Source: F1-120-MAGs238 sp964484185 (GTDB lineage: Bacteria; Planctomycetota; Phycisphaerae; Phycisphaerales; UBA1924). Taken from it: a stretch of DNA of 7,417 nt. Within the stretch, counting starts at the first letter, position 1; every line of letters begins with the position of its first letter. The notes beneath the pieces were generated by a model. It was not told where the DNA came from. It searched no databases and saw only the letters and a list, made by a program, of their open reading frames with translations. The translations under genes were made by a program, and so were the position numbers. The stretch is taken from assembly GCA_964484185.1 (NCBI GenBank), contig CAZAEQ010000081.1, forward strand, positions 1-7,417, written 5' to 3'. Of this stretch, positions 1-5,856 are shown in pieces.

Positions 1-974
1 CCGTCGCGGACGACTTGATCTTCGCTGAGATTCACCCAGATTTTTCTGGTGGCGGTGTCAGTCGCGTTAGAACTGATGGTGTCGGACTCGTTCGCCTGGT
101 TGATGTCGGCGCAGGGGTCCGGTCTGTGGCGGTTGATTCGGTTGACCGCAAGATTTACTGGACGGATGTGGACAACTATGTGATAGCGCGATCCAATATG
201 GATGGGTCGAGCCCGGAGAACATCATCAGTTCAGGGTTGGTTTTTCCATCGGCGATTACAGTTGATGTGATCGCTCGCAATATTTTCTGGCTGGATCAGG
301 ATACGTGGCTGGCTCGAACCACTACGGAAGGCGCTGACTTGCTGGTGCTGAACCAGACGACGACGTACCGCGGCATTGCGGTCGATGCGGCGAATGACAG
401 GATTTACTGGACAGTGTCGGATACCGCCTCGCGCGGACGGATCATGGTTTCGCGGCTCAATGGGGCGGATGTTGAAACTGCGGTCGCAGGGGTCGCGCCA
501 AACTTCAGGCCCAGCGCGATTGCACTTGATGCGGCGGCGGGCAAGATCTACTGGACCGATGCGATTCAGAAGACTGTTTGCCGCAGCAATGTGAACGGGA
601 CGAACATCGAGACCTTGTGGACAGGAGATGACACGTTCAGCCCGCGCGGGATTGCACTTGATCTGGTGCATGGCAATTTGTACTGGGGAAGAGACACCAA
701 CGGGGAAACTACGACCGGCGCGATCATGCGGGCAACGCTTGATGGGCTGGGGCCGGAGACTATTTTGAGCGATATTGGCCTGGTGAACTATCTGGTCTAT
801 GTGCCTGATTGTGCCGCGGATTTCAATGCGGATGGGACACTGGACTTTTTTGATTATCTCGACTTTGTCGCGGCATTTGCTGATGGTTCTTCGAGCGCGG
901 ATTTCAATCGTGACTTGGTGATTGATTTCTTTGATTATCTGGATTTTGTGATGGCGTTCAGCGGTGGATGCTGA
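1..974 (+). CDS. Secreted six-bladed YWTD beta-propeller protein with C-terminal GC-type dockerin tag (5' partial)
   Basis: The reading frame is open to the left edge, so the true start lies outside. A TTG at 15 could serve as a start but would give a protein with no signal peptide. The first visible residues, V-A-D-D before LIFAEI, look like the end of a signal peptide (x-V-A before an acidic mature start). Numbering from codon 15, YWTD-like strands lie at 46-51 (KIYWTD), 89-94 (NIFWLD), 129-134 (RIYWTV), 177-182 (KIYWTD) and 221-226 (NLYWGR). Each is preceded by an (A/G)I-A-V/L-D strand. With the first strand LIFAEI this makes six blades, the usual number for LDL-receptor class B propellers. 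Residues 266-319 are the tag: Cys, two DxNxD calcium loops each followed by DFFDYLDFV, and a terminal GGC. The second loop reads D-F-N-R-D-L and lacks the usual Gly. The role is probably binding or surface display outside the cytoplasm; the ligand is unknown. The last codon abuts the stop of the convergent neighbour. Confidence 0.88.
   Translation, partial: VADDLIFAEIHPDFSGGGVSRVRTDGVGLVRLVDVGAGVRSVAVDSVDRKIYWTDVDNYVIARSNMDGSSPENIISSGLVFPSAITVDVIARNIFWLDQDTWLARTTTEGADLLVLNQTTTYRGIAVDAANDRIYWTVSDTASRGRIMVSRLNGADVETAVAGVAPNFRPSAIALDAAAGKIYWTDAIQKTVCRSNVNGTNIETLWTGDDTFSPRGIALDLVHGNLYWGRDTNGETTTGAIMRATLDGLGPETILSDIGLVNYLVYVPDCAADFNADGTLDFFDYLDFVAAFADGSSSADFNRDLVIDFFDYLDFVMAFSGGC
810..971 (+). other. 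GC-type dockerin-like tag of the YWTD protein
   Basis: This stretch encodes 54 residues from the Cys after VPD to the terminal Cys. It has two EF-hand-like loops, DFNADGTLD and DFNRDLVID, each followed by the same FFDYLDFV helix start, about 25 residues apart as in type I dockerins. The Cys residues at both ends and the fixed position at the extreme C terminus fit the 'GC-type dockerin' tags I recall from Phycisphaerales. In classical cellulosomes dockerins bind cohesins; no cohesin is visible in this window, so the partner is unknown. Confidence 0.8.
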
Positions 975-3293
975 TCAGCAAGTTGAGGAGTAGGCGTCCA
1001 CGAAATCGAGGTAGTCGAAGAAGTCGACATCGCCGGAAAGGTTGAAGTCGGCTGCACTCGCGCTGCTGCTGAAGGCATCGACAAAGTCGAGGTAGTCGAA
1101 GAAATCAACGGCGCCATCGCCATTGAAATCCGCATCGCACATGGCGGAGAGCTGCCGATGTGGGAGCGCGAGCGTTTGGTTGATCAAGCCGGGGAGCAGG
1201 TGTTCGGCGAGGCCCAGGCCGCCGAGGCCGACATCGGGAAGGCCAGCAGAATCGGGTTGATAGTTTCGCATGACATCGGAGCGACGATAGAGAATTGATG
1301 CGCCGCCGCTGAAGGTCTGACGGGCTCCGCGCCGATAGGCGTTGTAAGCGGCGACGGAATCTTGCATCGATGGAGAGCCAGTTGAGAGTCCAGCCGAAAG
1401 GGCTTCAAGTGAAGTGAAGGTGGTGACGTTGCCGGGGTGATCAGAGAGGGAATCAGCGTTGTAGCCGCCCCAGTCGGCGTGAGTTGTCCCGGCAGAGAAG
1501 ACGGTCATGAAACGCGGCGAATTGTCATCGGTCCAGCCTTGGTGACTGAAGCGGATGTTTGAGATTTGAGATTGCCAGGATGGGGAGTTACGGAATTCGG
1601 GAATAAGGAGTTGCGAGTAGAGAGAAGTGAATGAGGCGAGGAACGAATTGGGGGAGTCTCCGGTAACGTTGTAGCCGGGGATGTATGCAGCCTGAGGCAA
1701 CAGCGAACGATTGAGCCAGTGGCCGAACACTGCGGGACCGGGCGCCGCGCCGTATGCGGCAACTTCGGAGACGAAGAGCAACCCTTCGTTAAATGGAGCA
1801 GAACCAGAAAATACATTGGCATCCGTTGATGTGCCTGTGAGATACAAAGCTCTGGTCGAACCGTTGACGTAATTCTCCCACTGGTTGACATCACCGATGA
1901 TGACACGGGCGCTAGCTTTAATATCGGGATCAAAGGGCCAGCGATCGACCGCGCGCGACGCCGCGAGAACGATTTTCATGGTGCTCATGGTGGCCCATTC
2001 ATCAGGCCAAGTACCTTGAGTCAGTCCATTCTGCGGGTTTATCCAGTGCAGAAAGATTCCATCGGCGTTGCGACCGGGCCCGACACCATCGGGCATGCGG
2101 TCGGCGTATCGGGCGAGGATCTGACGGGCAAGGGCGCGCGCAGTTGGATCAGGTTGACCGGTTGTGGATTCGGCGATGCGGTCTTGAGCTATGAGGAGGA
2201 GAACTGTCCATGCGGCGGCATCGGGAGTTGCGGGGTGGAAGCGGGACCAGCCGATTTGAACATCGCCATCAATGACCCAGCCGGGACGGTTTCCGGCTGT
2301 GACGAGTGAGCGGGCGAAATTCACCACTTGTGTGAATTCGTCGCTGATCCACGCGTCGTATGACATGCGAGGATCATTCGTGTCGCGCAGCATCTGTGCG
2401 GAAGCTGAAGCTGCAGAGTTTGCGAGAAGGAGGCGACCATCGGCAGTTGCAGTGACAGAAGTTGGTGCGGGAGAGAGGACGGAGATGACGGTCGGGGCGA
2501 AGGTCTGCGTGGAGCGGGCTTGCGCGCCGGGGAGGAACCAGAGTTGGGAGCCACTGGTGATGTAGAGACCTGCACTTGCAATTGTTGTCGAGCCGTAGTT
2601 GTCCGACCAAGAGAGGCGAGATGCGCCCGTGATGGAGCCAACAGCAGTGAACGTGAGCGAGTTCCCGACCACAGAGGCGCGATGGATAGCAGTACCTGAA
2701 AGCGCGTAGAGATGTCCGTTATCGCGATCAACTGACAAGGAAGTTACTTGCGAGGGAAGTGATCCGGCGGCGATGAGGCTCGTGCCGCTGGCGAAGCTGG
2801 GGGCGGAGTACTCCACCACTACTGTGCCGTTTGCCACGATGAGTTTGGCTTTGAAGAATGCGAGCGAGACAGAACTGGTGAGTGTGTCGGTTGCAGAAAA
2901 TTCGAGGCGGCCCCAGGTTGAGAGCGTGTTGTTGTGAGTGTCGTAGGCGAGAATGGCATCGGAGCTGCCGCTGGGTGCGGGATTTGCATCGTGAATTGTG
3001 AAATAGAGGATGCGACCGGAGTCGGTGAAAGTCATCGCAGTTGGGCCATCTGGGCCGCTGTCGAGATTCATCCAAGGGAGGAGCGCGGTTACGTCAGCGC
3101 GAGTGATTTCGCGGAGGAGATTGGCGCGGATGTCGCGGATCTGGATTGTGTCGGTGGACGTGGAAGCGGTTGCGTAGATGCCAGAAATTGGTGCGGCGGC
3201 GGTGGTTGCGGCGTTAGGTTGTGATGGCCACGGGTCGGCGATGGGTGCGCCGAGGGCAATAGAAGCAAGGAAGATGGGAAGCAGATTTCGCAT
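975..3293 (-). CDS. Secreted 772-aa protein: propeller-like N half, possible glucoamylase-like helical domain, C-terminal GC-type dockerin tag
   Basis: The ATG at 3291-3293 is followed by MRN and a hydrophobic run (LLPIFLASIALGA), a typical signal peptide probably cleaved near residues 16-19. Residues about 35-300 are rich in beta strands, Ser/Thr/Gly and phrases such as SLSVDRDNGHLYALSG, suggesting a propeller of poorly conserved repeats. Residues about 305-700 differ: helical, rich in Trp and acidic residues (SYDAWISDEF, GWVIDGDVQIGWSRFH, TWPDEWATMSTMKIVLAASRA, FNEGLLFVSE, HADWGGYN). They resemble an (alpha/alpha)6-toroid protein of the glucoamylase-like kind. That is my impression only; I cannot name catalytic residues. 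Residues 719-772 are the dockerin tag, almost the same as in the convergent gene. There is no Shine-Dalgarno before the ATG. A weak promoter-like pair (TTGAAT, 16 bp, TACCCT) lies at 3336-3309. The protein is probably exported and polysaccharide-related. I am sure of the gene, moderately sure of export and tag, and unsure of enzyme activity. Confidence 0.85.
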   Translation of the reverse strand: MRNLLPIFLASIALGAPIADPWPSQPNAATTAAAPISGIYATASTSTDTIQIRDIRANLLREITRADVTALLPWMNLDSGPDGPTAMTFTDSGRILYFTIHDANPAPSGSSDAILAYDTHNNTLSTWGRLEFSATDTLTSSVSLAFFKAKLIVANGTVVVEYSAPSFASGTSLIAAGSLPSQVTSLSVDRDNGHLYALSGTAIHRASVVGNSLTFTAVGSITGASRLSWSDNYGSTTIASAGLYITSGSQLWFLPGAQARSTQTFAPTVISVLSPAPTSVTATADGRLLLANSAASASAQMLRDTNDPRMSYDAWISDEFTQVVNFARSLVTAGNRPGWVIDGDVQIGWSRFHPATPDAAAWTVLLLIAQDRIAESTTGQPDPTARALARQILARYADRMPDGVGPGRNADGIFLHWINPQNGLTQGTWPDEWATMSTMKIVLAASRAVDRWPFDPDIKASARVIIGDVNQWENYVNGSTRALYLTGTSTDANVFSGSAPFNEGLLFVSEVAAYGAAPGPAVFGHWLNRSLLPQAAYIPGYNVTGDSPNSFLASFTSLYSQLLIPEFRNSPSWQSQISNIRFSHQGWTDDNSPRFMTVFSAGTTHADWGGYNADSLSDHPGNVTTFTSLEALSAGLSTGSPSMQDSVAAYNAYRRGARQTFSGGASILYRRSDVMRNYQPDSAGLPDVGLGGLGLAEHLLPGLINQTLALPHRQLSAMCDADFNGDGAVDFFDYLDFVDAFSSSASAADFNLSGDVDFFDYLDFVDAYSSTC
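978..1139 (-). other. GC-type dockerin-like tag of the 772-aa protein
   Basis: These 54 residues begin with CDADFNGDG and end with SSTC. The loops are DFNGDGAVD and DFNLSGDVD, each followed by FFDYLDFVDA. The second loop has Ser where the fifth calcium-loop position is normally Asp. Length, Cys positions and core match the tag of the convergent gene. The codons differ (mostly GAC/TTC/TAC here, GAT/TTT/TAT there), so the match is at protein level. Confidence 0.8.
1558..1571. repeat. TTTGAGA x2 heptamer repeat inside a coding region
   Basis: Two perfect tandem copies of TTTGAGA on the + strand. Inside the 772-residue protein they encode SQISN (residues 575-579). The same heptamer type recurs, 13 of 14 bases alike, in the gap upstream of this gene at 3420-3433. 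It may be chance or an intergenic repeat fixed in a coding sequence. Confidence 0.4.
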
Positions 3294-3360
3294 GAGTGAT
3301 TTGGATGTAGGGTAGTGTAAACAGTTGCAAATTCAAAGGGGATTTTAGGGGGAAAGGGGA

Positions 3361-3396
3361 ATAGGACATATAGGACGTATAGGACCAATAGGAGAA
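3361..3396. repeat. Four tandem 9-bp repeats, consensus ATAGGACNN
   Basis: The units are ATAGGACAT, ATAGGACGT, ATAGGACCA and ATAGGAGAA: the first six bases are constant and the last two vary. On the - strand, read in frame, they would encode the meaningless VLYVLYVL pattern. I recall this from spurious ORFs in planctomycete and related genomes, which suggests a dispersed repeat family. The array lies 68 bp upstream of the 772-aa gene. Confidence 0.75.
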
Positions 3397-3419
3397 ATTC
3401 GGATCGAGGCGAAGGCAGA

Positions 3420-3440
3420 TTTGAAATTTGAGATTTCAAA
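3420..3440. repeat. AT-rich hairpin made of TTTGAAA/TTTGAGA heptamers
   Basis: TTTGAAAT (3420-3427) pairs perfectly with ATTTCAAA (3433-3440) around the 5-base loop TTGAG. The left arm and loop also read as two heptamers, TTTGAAA and TTTGAGA. There is no T-run after either arm, so a terminator is unlikely. It resembles a short dispersed repeat. Confidence 0.5.
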
Positions 3441-3466
3441 AGTCAGAGGGGCTCAACGAAAATTTC

Positions 3467-3497
3467 AAAGGGGCTCATGAGTCCCTGATCCCCTTTT
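3467..3497 (-). terminator. Possible terminator-like hairpin AAAGGGG / CCCCTTT
   Basis: AAAGGGG (3467-3473) pairs with CCCCTTT (3490-3496) across a 16-base loop that itself starts with the palindrome CTCATGAG. Read on the - strand the hairpin is followed by a moderately T-rich tail (GAAATTTT); on the + strand it is followed by TTGTTTTT. It could end transcription from either side, but it lies almost 400 bp beyond the nearest - strand stop codon. The loop is long for a classic terminator. Confidence 0.25.
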
Positions 3498-3614
3498 GTT
3501 TTTGGCTCAAAAACGAGGGTGGCGCCGAGGCGGCGAGAATGAAAGTAGATGTGAAGCGCCTTGTCGCGGACGAGGGAGCAAGATGCCGGCATGATGCGGA
3601 ACCATGCAAAGAGT

Positions 3615-3663
3615 CAGGTTGCCAAGAGTTGTGTTCACATTGCCATGGCACCCTGGCAACCTG
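3615..3663. repeat. 10-bp inverted repeat enclosing a palindrome
   Basis: CAGGTTGCCA (3615-3624) and TGGCAACCTG (3654-3663) are perfect reverse complements. The 29-base interior contains the perfect palindrome TGCCATGGCA (3641-3650), whose halves resemble the outer arms (TTGCCA/TGGCAA). Alternative pairings are therefore possible. It may be a REP-like element or a structured RNA; no gene explains it. Confidence 0.5.
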
Positions 3664-3808
3664 GGGTTTTTGGCGTGATAACGAGGGCGATGCCGGATGT
3701 GGCGTTGCCAATGCGGCGGAGCGAGTTGAGATTGCGTGCGGTTTGGTTTTCATGGTGACACCTTACATGGTTGTACGTGCGAGGTCAAAACAAATTGCAG
3801 CAAAATGT

Positions 3809-3846
3809 GGTACCGGACAAAAATAGTGCGCGAGGCGTCCGGTACC
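3809..3846 (-). terminator. GGTACCGGAC inverted repeat, possible terminator of the acetyltransferase transcript
   Basis: GGTACCGGAC (3809-3818) and GTCCGGTACC (3837-3846) form a perfect 10-bp stem with an 18-base loop. The right arm is also the core of the 12-bp palindrome TCCGGTACCGGA (3838-3849). It starts 41 bp past the stop of the - strand acetyltransferase gene, a good place for a terminator. However, the tail on that strand is only ACATTTTGC, so intrinsic termination would be weak. A protein-binding site or dispersed repeat is equally possible. Confidence 0.3.
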
Positions 3847-3853
3847 GGAAAAA

Positions 3854-3867
3854 AGTGCTGAGTGCTG
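3854..3867. repeat. AGTGCTG x2 tandem heptamer
   Basis: Two perfect AGTGCTG units in tandem, followed by AGG, 20 bp downstream of the acetyltransferase stop. Another 7-bp repeat in a gap of this window, of the same period as the GGCACTA array at 5857-5884. Confidence 0.45.
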
Positions 3868-3887
3868 AGGAAAGAGGCGAGCAGTCA

Positions 3888-4385
3888 TCAGTCCAGCACG
3901 AAGTCTGCAATTTCGCGTGCAGTGAAGCGATCTGTCTCTTCGCCCATGCGGAGGCCAGTGCAGCGGAAACCGCATTTCTCGAGTATGTGTCTGGATGCGG
4001 CGTTGTTGCTGGCGGTGGTCGCGTGCAGCGGGCGGCGGGATTCTTTGCGTAGAAAGGCTGCTAGCGCACGCGATGCGATGCCTTTGCCCCAGTGCTTTCT
4101 CGCGATCCAGTATCCGACGCAGTCGTGCCCATCGGCTTGGAAGCAGGCGATGCTGCCGACCAACTCGGTGCCTGCGGCGTTTTCGATTTCGATTACACAG
4201 CCGTTGATGCTTGGGTTGACGAAGTGGCCGTCCCAGACGCTGAAGAAGACTTCGCGTGTGCGCGGCTTGGTCCCGGCCATGGTGTTGGATTCCGGGTCGG
4301 ATTGGATTTCGAAGAGCGCAGGTAAATCGCTCACCACCGTGGGGCGGAGATGAATTGTCGTAGCGCGATCCTGGTGCTGTTGCAT
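3888..4385 (-). CDS. GNAT-family N-acetyltransferase (RimJ/RimL-like)
   Basis: A 165-residue protein of normal GNAT length. It should transfer an acetyl group from acetyl-CoA to an amine on a protein or small molecule in the cytoplasm; the substrate is unknown. The N-terminal strand IHLRPTVVSD (11-20) is the usual GNAT opening. GYWIARKHWGKGIASRAL (91-108) is motif A with the pyrophosphate-binding K-x-x-G-x-G loop at 97-102. ASNNAASRHILEKCGF (125-140) is the typical motif B of the Acetyltransf_3/RimL group. I chose the ATG at 4383-4385 because the family's first strand follows at once. A longer frame, starting at 4478, would overlap the upstream gene by 59 bp and add residues unlike the family. 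There is no clear Shine-Dalgarno. The gene starts 34 bp after the stop of the membrane protein gene, so the two are probably cotranscribed. It ends with two stops in a row, TGA TGA. Confidence 0.9.
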   Translation of the reverse strand: MQQHQDRATTIHLRPTVVSDLPALFEIQSDPESNTMAGTKPRTREVFFSVWDGHFVNPSINGCVIEIENAAGTELVGSIACFQADGHDCVGYWIARKHWGKGIASRALAAFLRKESRRPLHATTASNNAASRHILEKCGFRCTGLRMGEETDRFTAREIADFVLD

Positions 4386-4419
4386 GGGGAATTGTAGTTG
4401 GGACTCGCGAGCCTGAGGA

Positions 4420-4875
4420 TCAGGGCTGGCTCGCCTTGCATTTTCCGGCAATACACAGGCCGCCGAGGAGAACTGCAACAGCGCCGCCGATCGGATTGAA
4501 GATCAAGAGCCATGTTGGTTCGCGTCCGACTTTCATGATCTCCTGAATCGTCATGCCGGGAGCTCGCGGATCGGCCGGAAACGGCTTCTGGAGCGTGACA
4601 ACGGCGGTGATCGTTCCCAAAAGAAGCACCAAGCCAGCAAGCGCGATTACCGCCTTGGTGCTGCGAGCGATCTTGGCGCACATCCAGCCGCCGAGTAGGC
4701 CGGCAATCAGAGTGGTCGCCGGGGCGGCGATGCAGAGGAATGTGTTACCTTTGAAACTACCGGGTTCAAGCAGTCGATCAGGCCCCATTCCGAACCACAT
4801 GCCCGCGAACACGCCAACGATGAGGAGGACCATGGCGATGTAAGAGCCGACGACTGCGCCGATTGATCTGAGCAT
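4420..4875 (-). CDS. Small integral membrane protein with four predicted helices, function unknown
   Basis: A 151-residue hydrophobic protein I do not recognise. Hydrophobic segments lie at about 5-29, 45-70, 75-95 and 122-143. The loops are short except for 96-121 (QKPFPADPRAPGMTIQEIMK), which would face one side of the membrane as a polar loop. The C terminus KCKASQP is basic and has one of a few scattered Cys residues. The ATG at 4873-4875 has the best ribosome binding site in the window, AAAGGA seven bases upstream, so this start is secure. The gene lies 114 bp downstream of the permease gene and 34 bp upstream of the acetyltransferase gene, and probably heads a two-gene unit with the latter. 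No transporter or enzyme signature is visible. Confidence 0.8.
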   Translation of the reverse strand: MLRSIGAVVGSYIAMVLLIVGVFAGMWFGMGPDRLLEPGSFKGNTFLCIAAPATTLIAGLLGGWMCAKIARSTKAVIALAGLVLLLGTITAVVTLQKPFPADPRAPGMTIQEIMKVGREPTWLLIFNPIGGAVAVLLGGLCIAGKCKASQP

Positions 4876-4882
4876 TGTTGAT

Positions 4883-4888
4883 TCCTTT
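4883..4888 (-). promoter_or_regulatory. Ribosome binding site of the membrane protein gene
   Basis: AAAGGA on the - strand, seven bases before the ATG at 4875. It is directly preceded by a small stem (GGGC...GCCC, with CGAG/CTCG inside, 4889-4907), which could affect access to it. Most other genes here lack such a site. Confidence 0.6.
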
Positions 4889-4911
4889 GGGCGAGAATCT
4901 CGTGCCCACGA

Positions 4912-4943
4912 CTGCCGAGGGCGGTTCCCTGAGTCTTCGGCAG
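4912..4943 (-). terminator. Inverted repeat downstream of the sugar permease operon, weak terminator candidate
   Basis: CTGCCGA (4912-4918) and TCGGCAG (4937-4943) form a 7-bp stem 47 bp beyond the stop of the MalG-like gene. Pairing extends further on the + strand through G-T pairs, but not on the - strand where the genes lie. No T-run follows, so this could be a Rho-type site, a regulatory stem, or chance. Confidence 0.22.
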
Positions 4944-4989
4944 GATTGCCCAGTTCAGACTATGAATTTCAGGCGTTTTGGCTACGGAG

Positions 4990-5850
4990 TCAGTCTTTCA
5001 GGCCTTCGCTGGCAATGCCCTGGACCAGTGCGCGACGAGCGATGAAGAAGAGAATGATGACCGGGGCGACGACCATGGTGCTGGCGGCCATGAGCAGGTT
5101 CCATGGTGTGTTGCCGGCTTTGGATTGGTAGAGCTGGAGGCCGAGGGCGAGCGTGAATTGATCGCGATGGCTGAGGAAAATGAGCGGGCCGAGAAAATCG
5201 TTCCAGACGTAGATGAAATGGAAGAGGGCAACGACGGCGAGTGCAGGCTTGGAAAGCGGCACGATGATGCGCCAGAAGATGCCCCAGTGGGAGCACCCAT
5301 CCATGCGAGCAGCTTCGTCGAGTTCTTTAGGGATGCCCATCATGAATTGGCGGAGCATGAAGACGTTAAATGCGCCGGCGAACCAGGCGGGGACCCAGAG
5401 TGGTTTGAGTGAGCCGATCCAGCCGAGGTTTTTGAAGATGACATAGAGCGGACCCATGATGACTGGGAATGGGATCATCATGGTGGCGAGGACGAGGATG
5501 AAGAGGCCGGACTTGCCGCGGAATGGGATGCGGGCGAAGCCGTAGGCGACGATGGCAGAGGAGAGAGTCATGCCGCTGACGCTGAGGAGTGCGATGATGA
5601 GTGTGTTGCGGAGGTAGAGGGGGAAGGTGACTGTGGGATCGGTCCAGACCTGGGTGTAGTTGTCTTTGAGGTTGGAGAGAATAGATGAGGGAGGGTCAGG
5701 GAGGAGGCCGGTTGTGACAGAGGCAGCTTGGTTTGCGGTTTGCCAGCTGGTTGAGAGCATCCAGAGGAGTGGGAGAATGAAGAGTCCTGCGATCACTATG
5801 AGTGAGGCGTAGACAAGCACACGCGAGGTTGTCAGGCGTGGTGTGTTCAT
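4990..5850 (-). CDS. Carbohydrate ABC transporter permease, MalG-like (CUT1 family)
   Basis: A 286-residue inner-membrane permease, second half of the channel that moves a sugar handed over by the binding protein. Hydrophobic segments lie at about 11-33, 80-105, 115-139, 150-168, 202-226 and 252-272, the six-helix MalG pattern. The cytoplasmic EAA loop that contacts the ATPase is clear: EAARMDG at 179-185, then 11 residues to the I-V-P-L-S block at 196-200. I chose the ATG at 5848-5850 (MNTPRLTTSR). A GTG at 5868 adds six codons, but these lie inside the GGCACTA repeat array. There is no Shine-Dalgarno before either. It lies 60 bp downstream of the MalF-like gene in the same operon. The C terminus ASEGLKD is typical of the family. 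The sugar cannot be told from the sequence. Confidence 0.95.
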   Translation of the reverse strand: MNTPRLTTSRVLVYASLIVIAGLFILPLLWMLSTSWQTANQAASVTTGLLPDPPSSILSNLKDNYTQVWTDPTVTFPLYLRNTLIIALLSVSGMTLSSAIVAYGFARIPFRGKSGLFILVLATMMIPFPVIMGPLYVIFKNLGWIGSLKPLWVPAWFAGAFNVFMLRQFMMGIPKELDEAARMDGCSHWGIFWRIIVPLSKPALAVVALFHFIYVWNDFLGPLIFLSHRDQFTLALGLQLYQSKAGNTPWNLLMAASTMVVAPVIILFFIARRALVQGIASEGLKD

Positions 5851-5856
5851 AAGAGA

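Larger units (their letters stand above)
3294..3887. other. 594-bp non-coding gap rich in repeats and inverted repeats
   Basis: I see no convincing gene here. The open frames on both strands have atypical composition, no recognisable domain, and overlap palindromes. From left to right the gap holds: G-runs at 3338-3359 with two AAAGGGG copies; four 9-bp tandem repeats (3361-3396); an AT-rich hairpin (3420-3440); duplicated AGGGGCTCA (3447-3455 and 3469-3477); an AAAGGGG/CCCCTTT hairpin (3467-3496); a 10-bp inverted repeat around a palindrome (3615-3663); and a GGTACCGGAC inverted repeat (3809-3846) followed by AGTGCTG twice. It lies between the start of the 772-aa gene and the stop of the acetyltransferase gene, both on the - strand. 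It should therefore contain the terminator of the latter and the promoter of the former. Confidence 0.6.

Noticed and set aside
15..17. TTG at 15 as true start of the YWTD protein
   Set aside because: It would remove the signal peptide from a protein with an export-type tag, and the frame is open further left.
2016..2565. Overlapping + strand frames of 97 codons each (2016-2309, 2272-2565) opposite the 772-aa gene
   Set aside because: They are shadows of the long - strand gene, with no domain or ribosome binding site.
3361..3396. CRISPR array
   Set aside because: The units are 9 bp with no spacers and there are no cas genes, so this is a simple tandem repeat.
3475..3753. 92-codon - strand frame with AAGGTG upstream of its ATG
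   Set aside because: The product is rich in Ser, Pro, His and Arg with no recognisable pattern, and its stop lies in the AAAGGGG hairpin. All three frames look equally unconvincing, so I treat it as non-coding.
3428..3826. 132-codon + strand frame in the repeat-rich gap
   Set aside because: It runs through several palindromes and repeats, starts in the AT-rich hairpin and shows no domain.
4386..4478. Longer acetyltransferase starting at 4478
   Set aside because: The 31 extra residues overlap the end of the membrane protein gene and do not resemble the family, whereas the ATG at 4385 puts the first GNAT strand at the expected distance.
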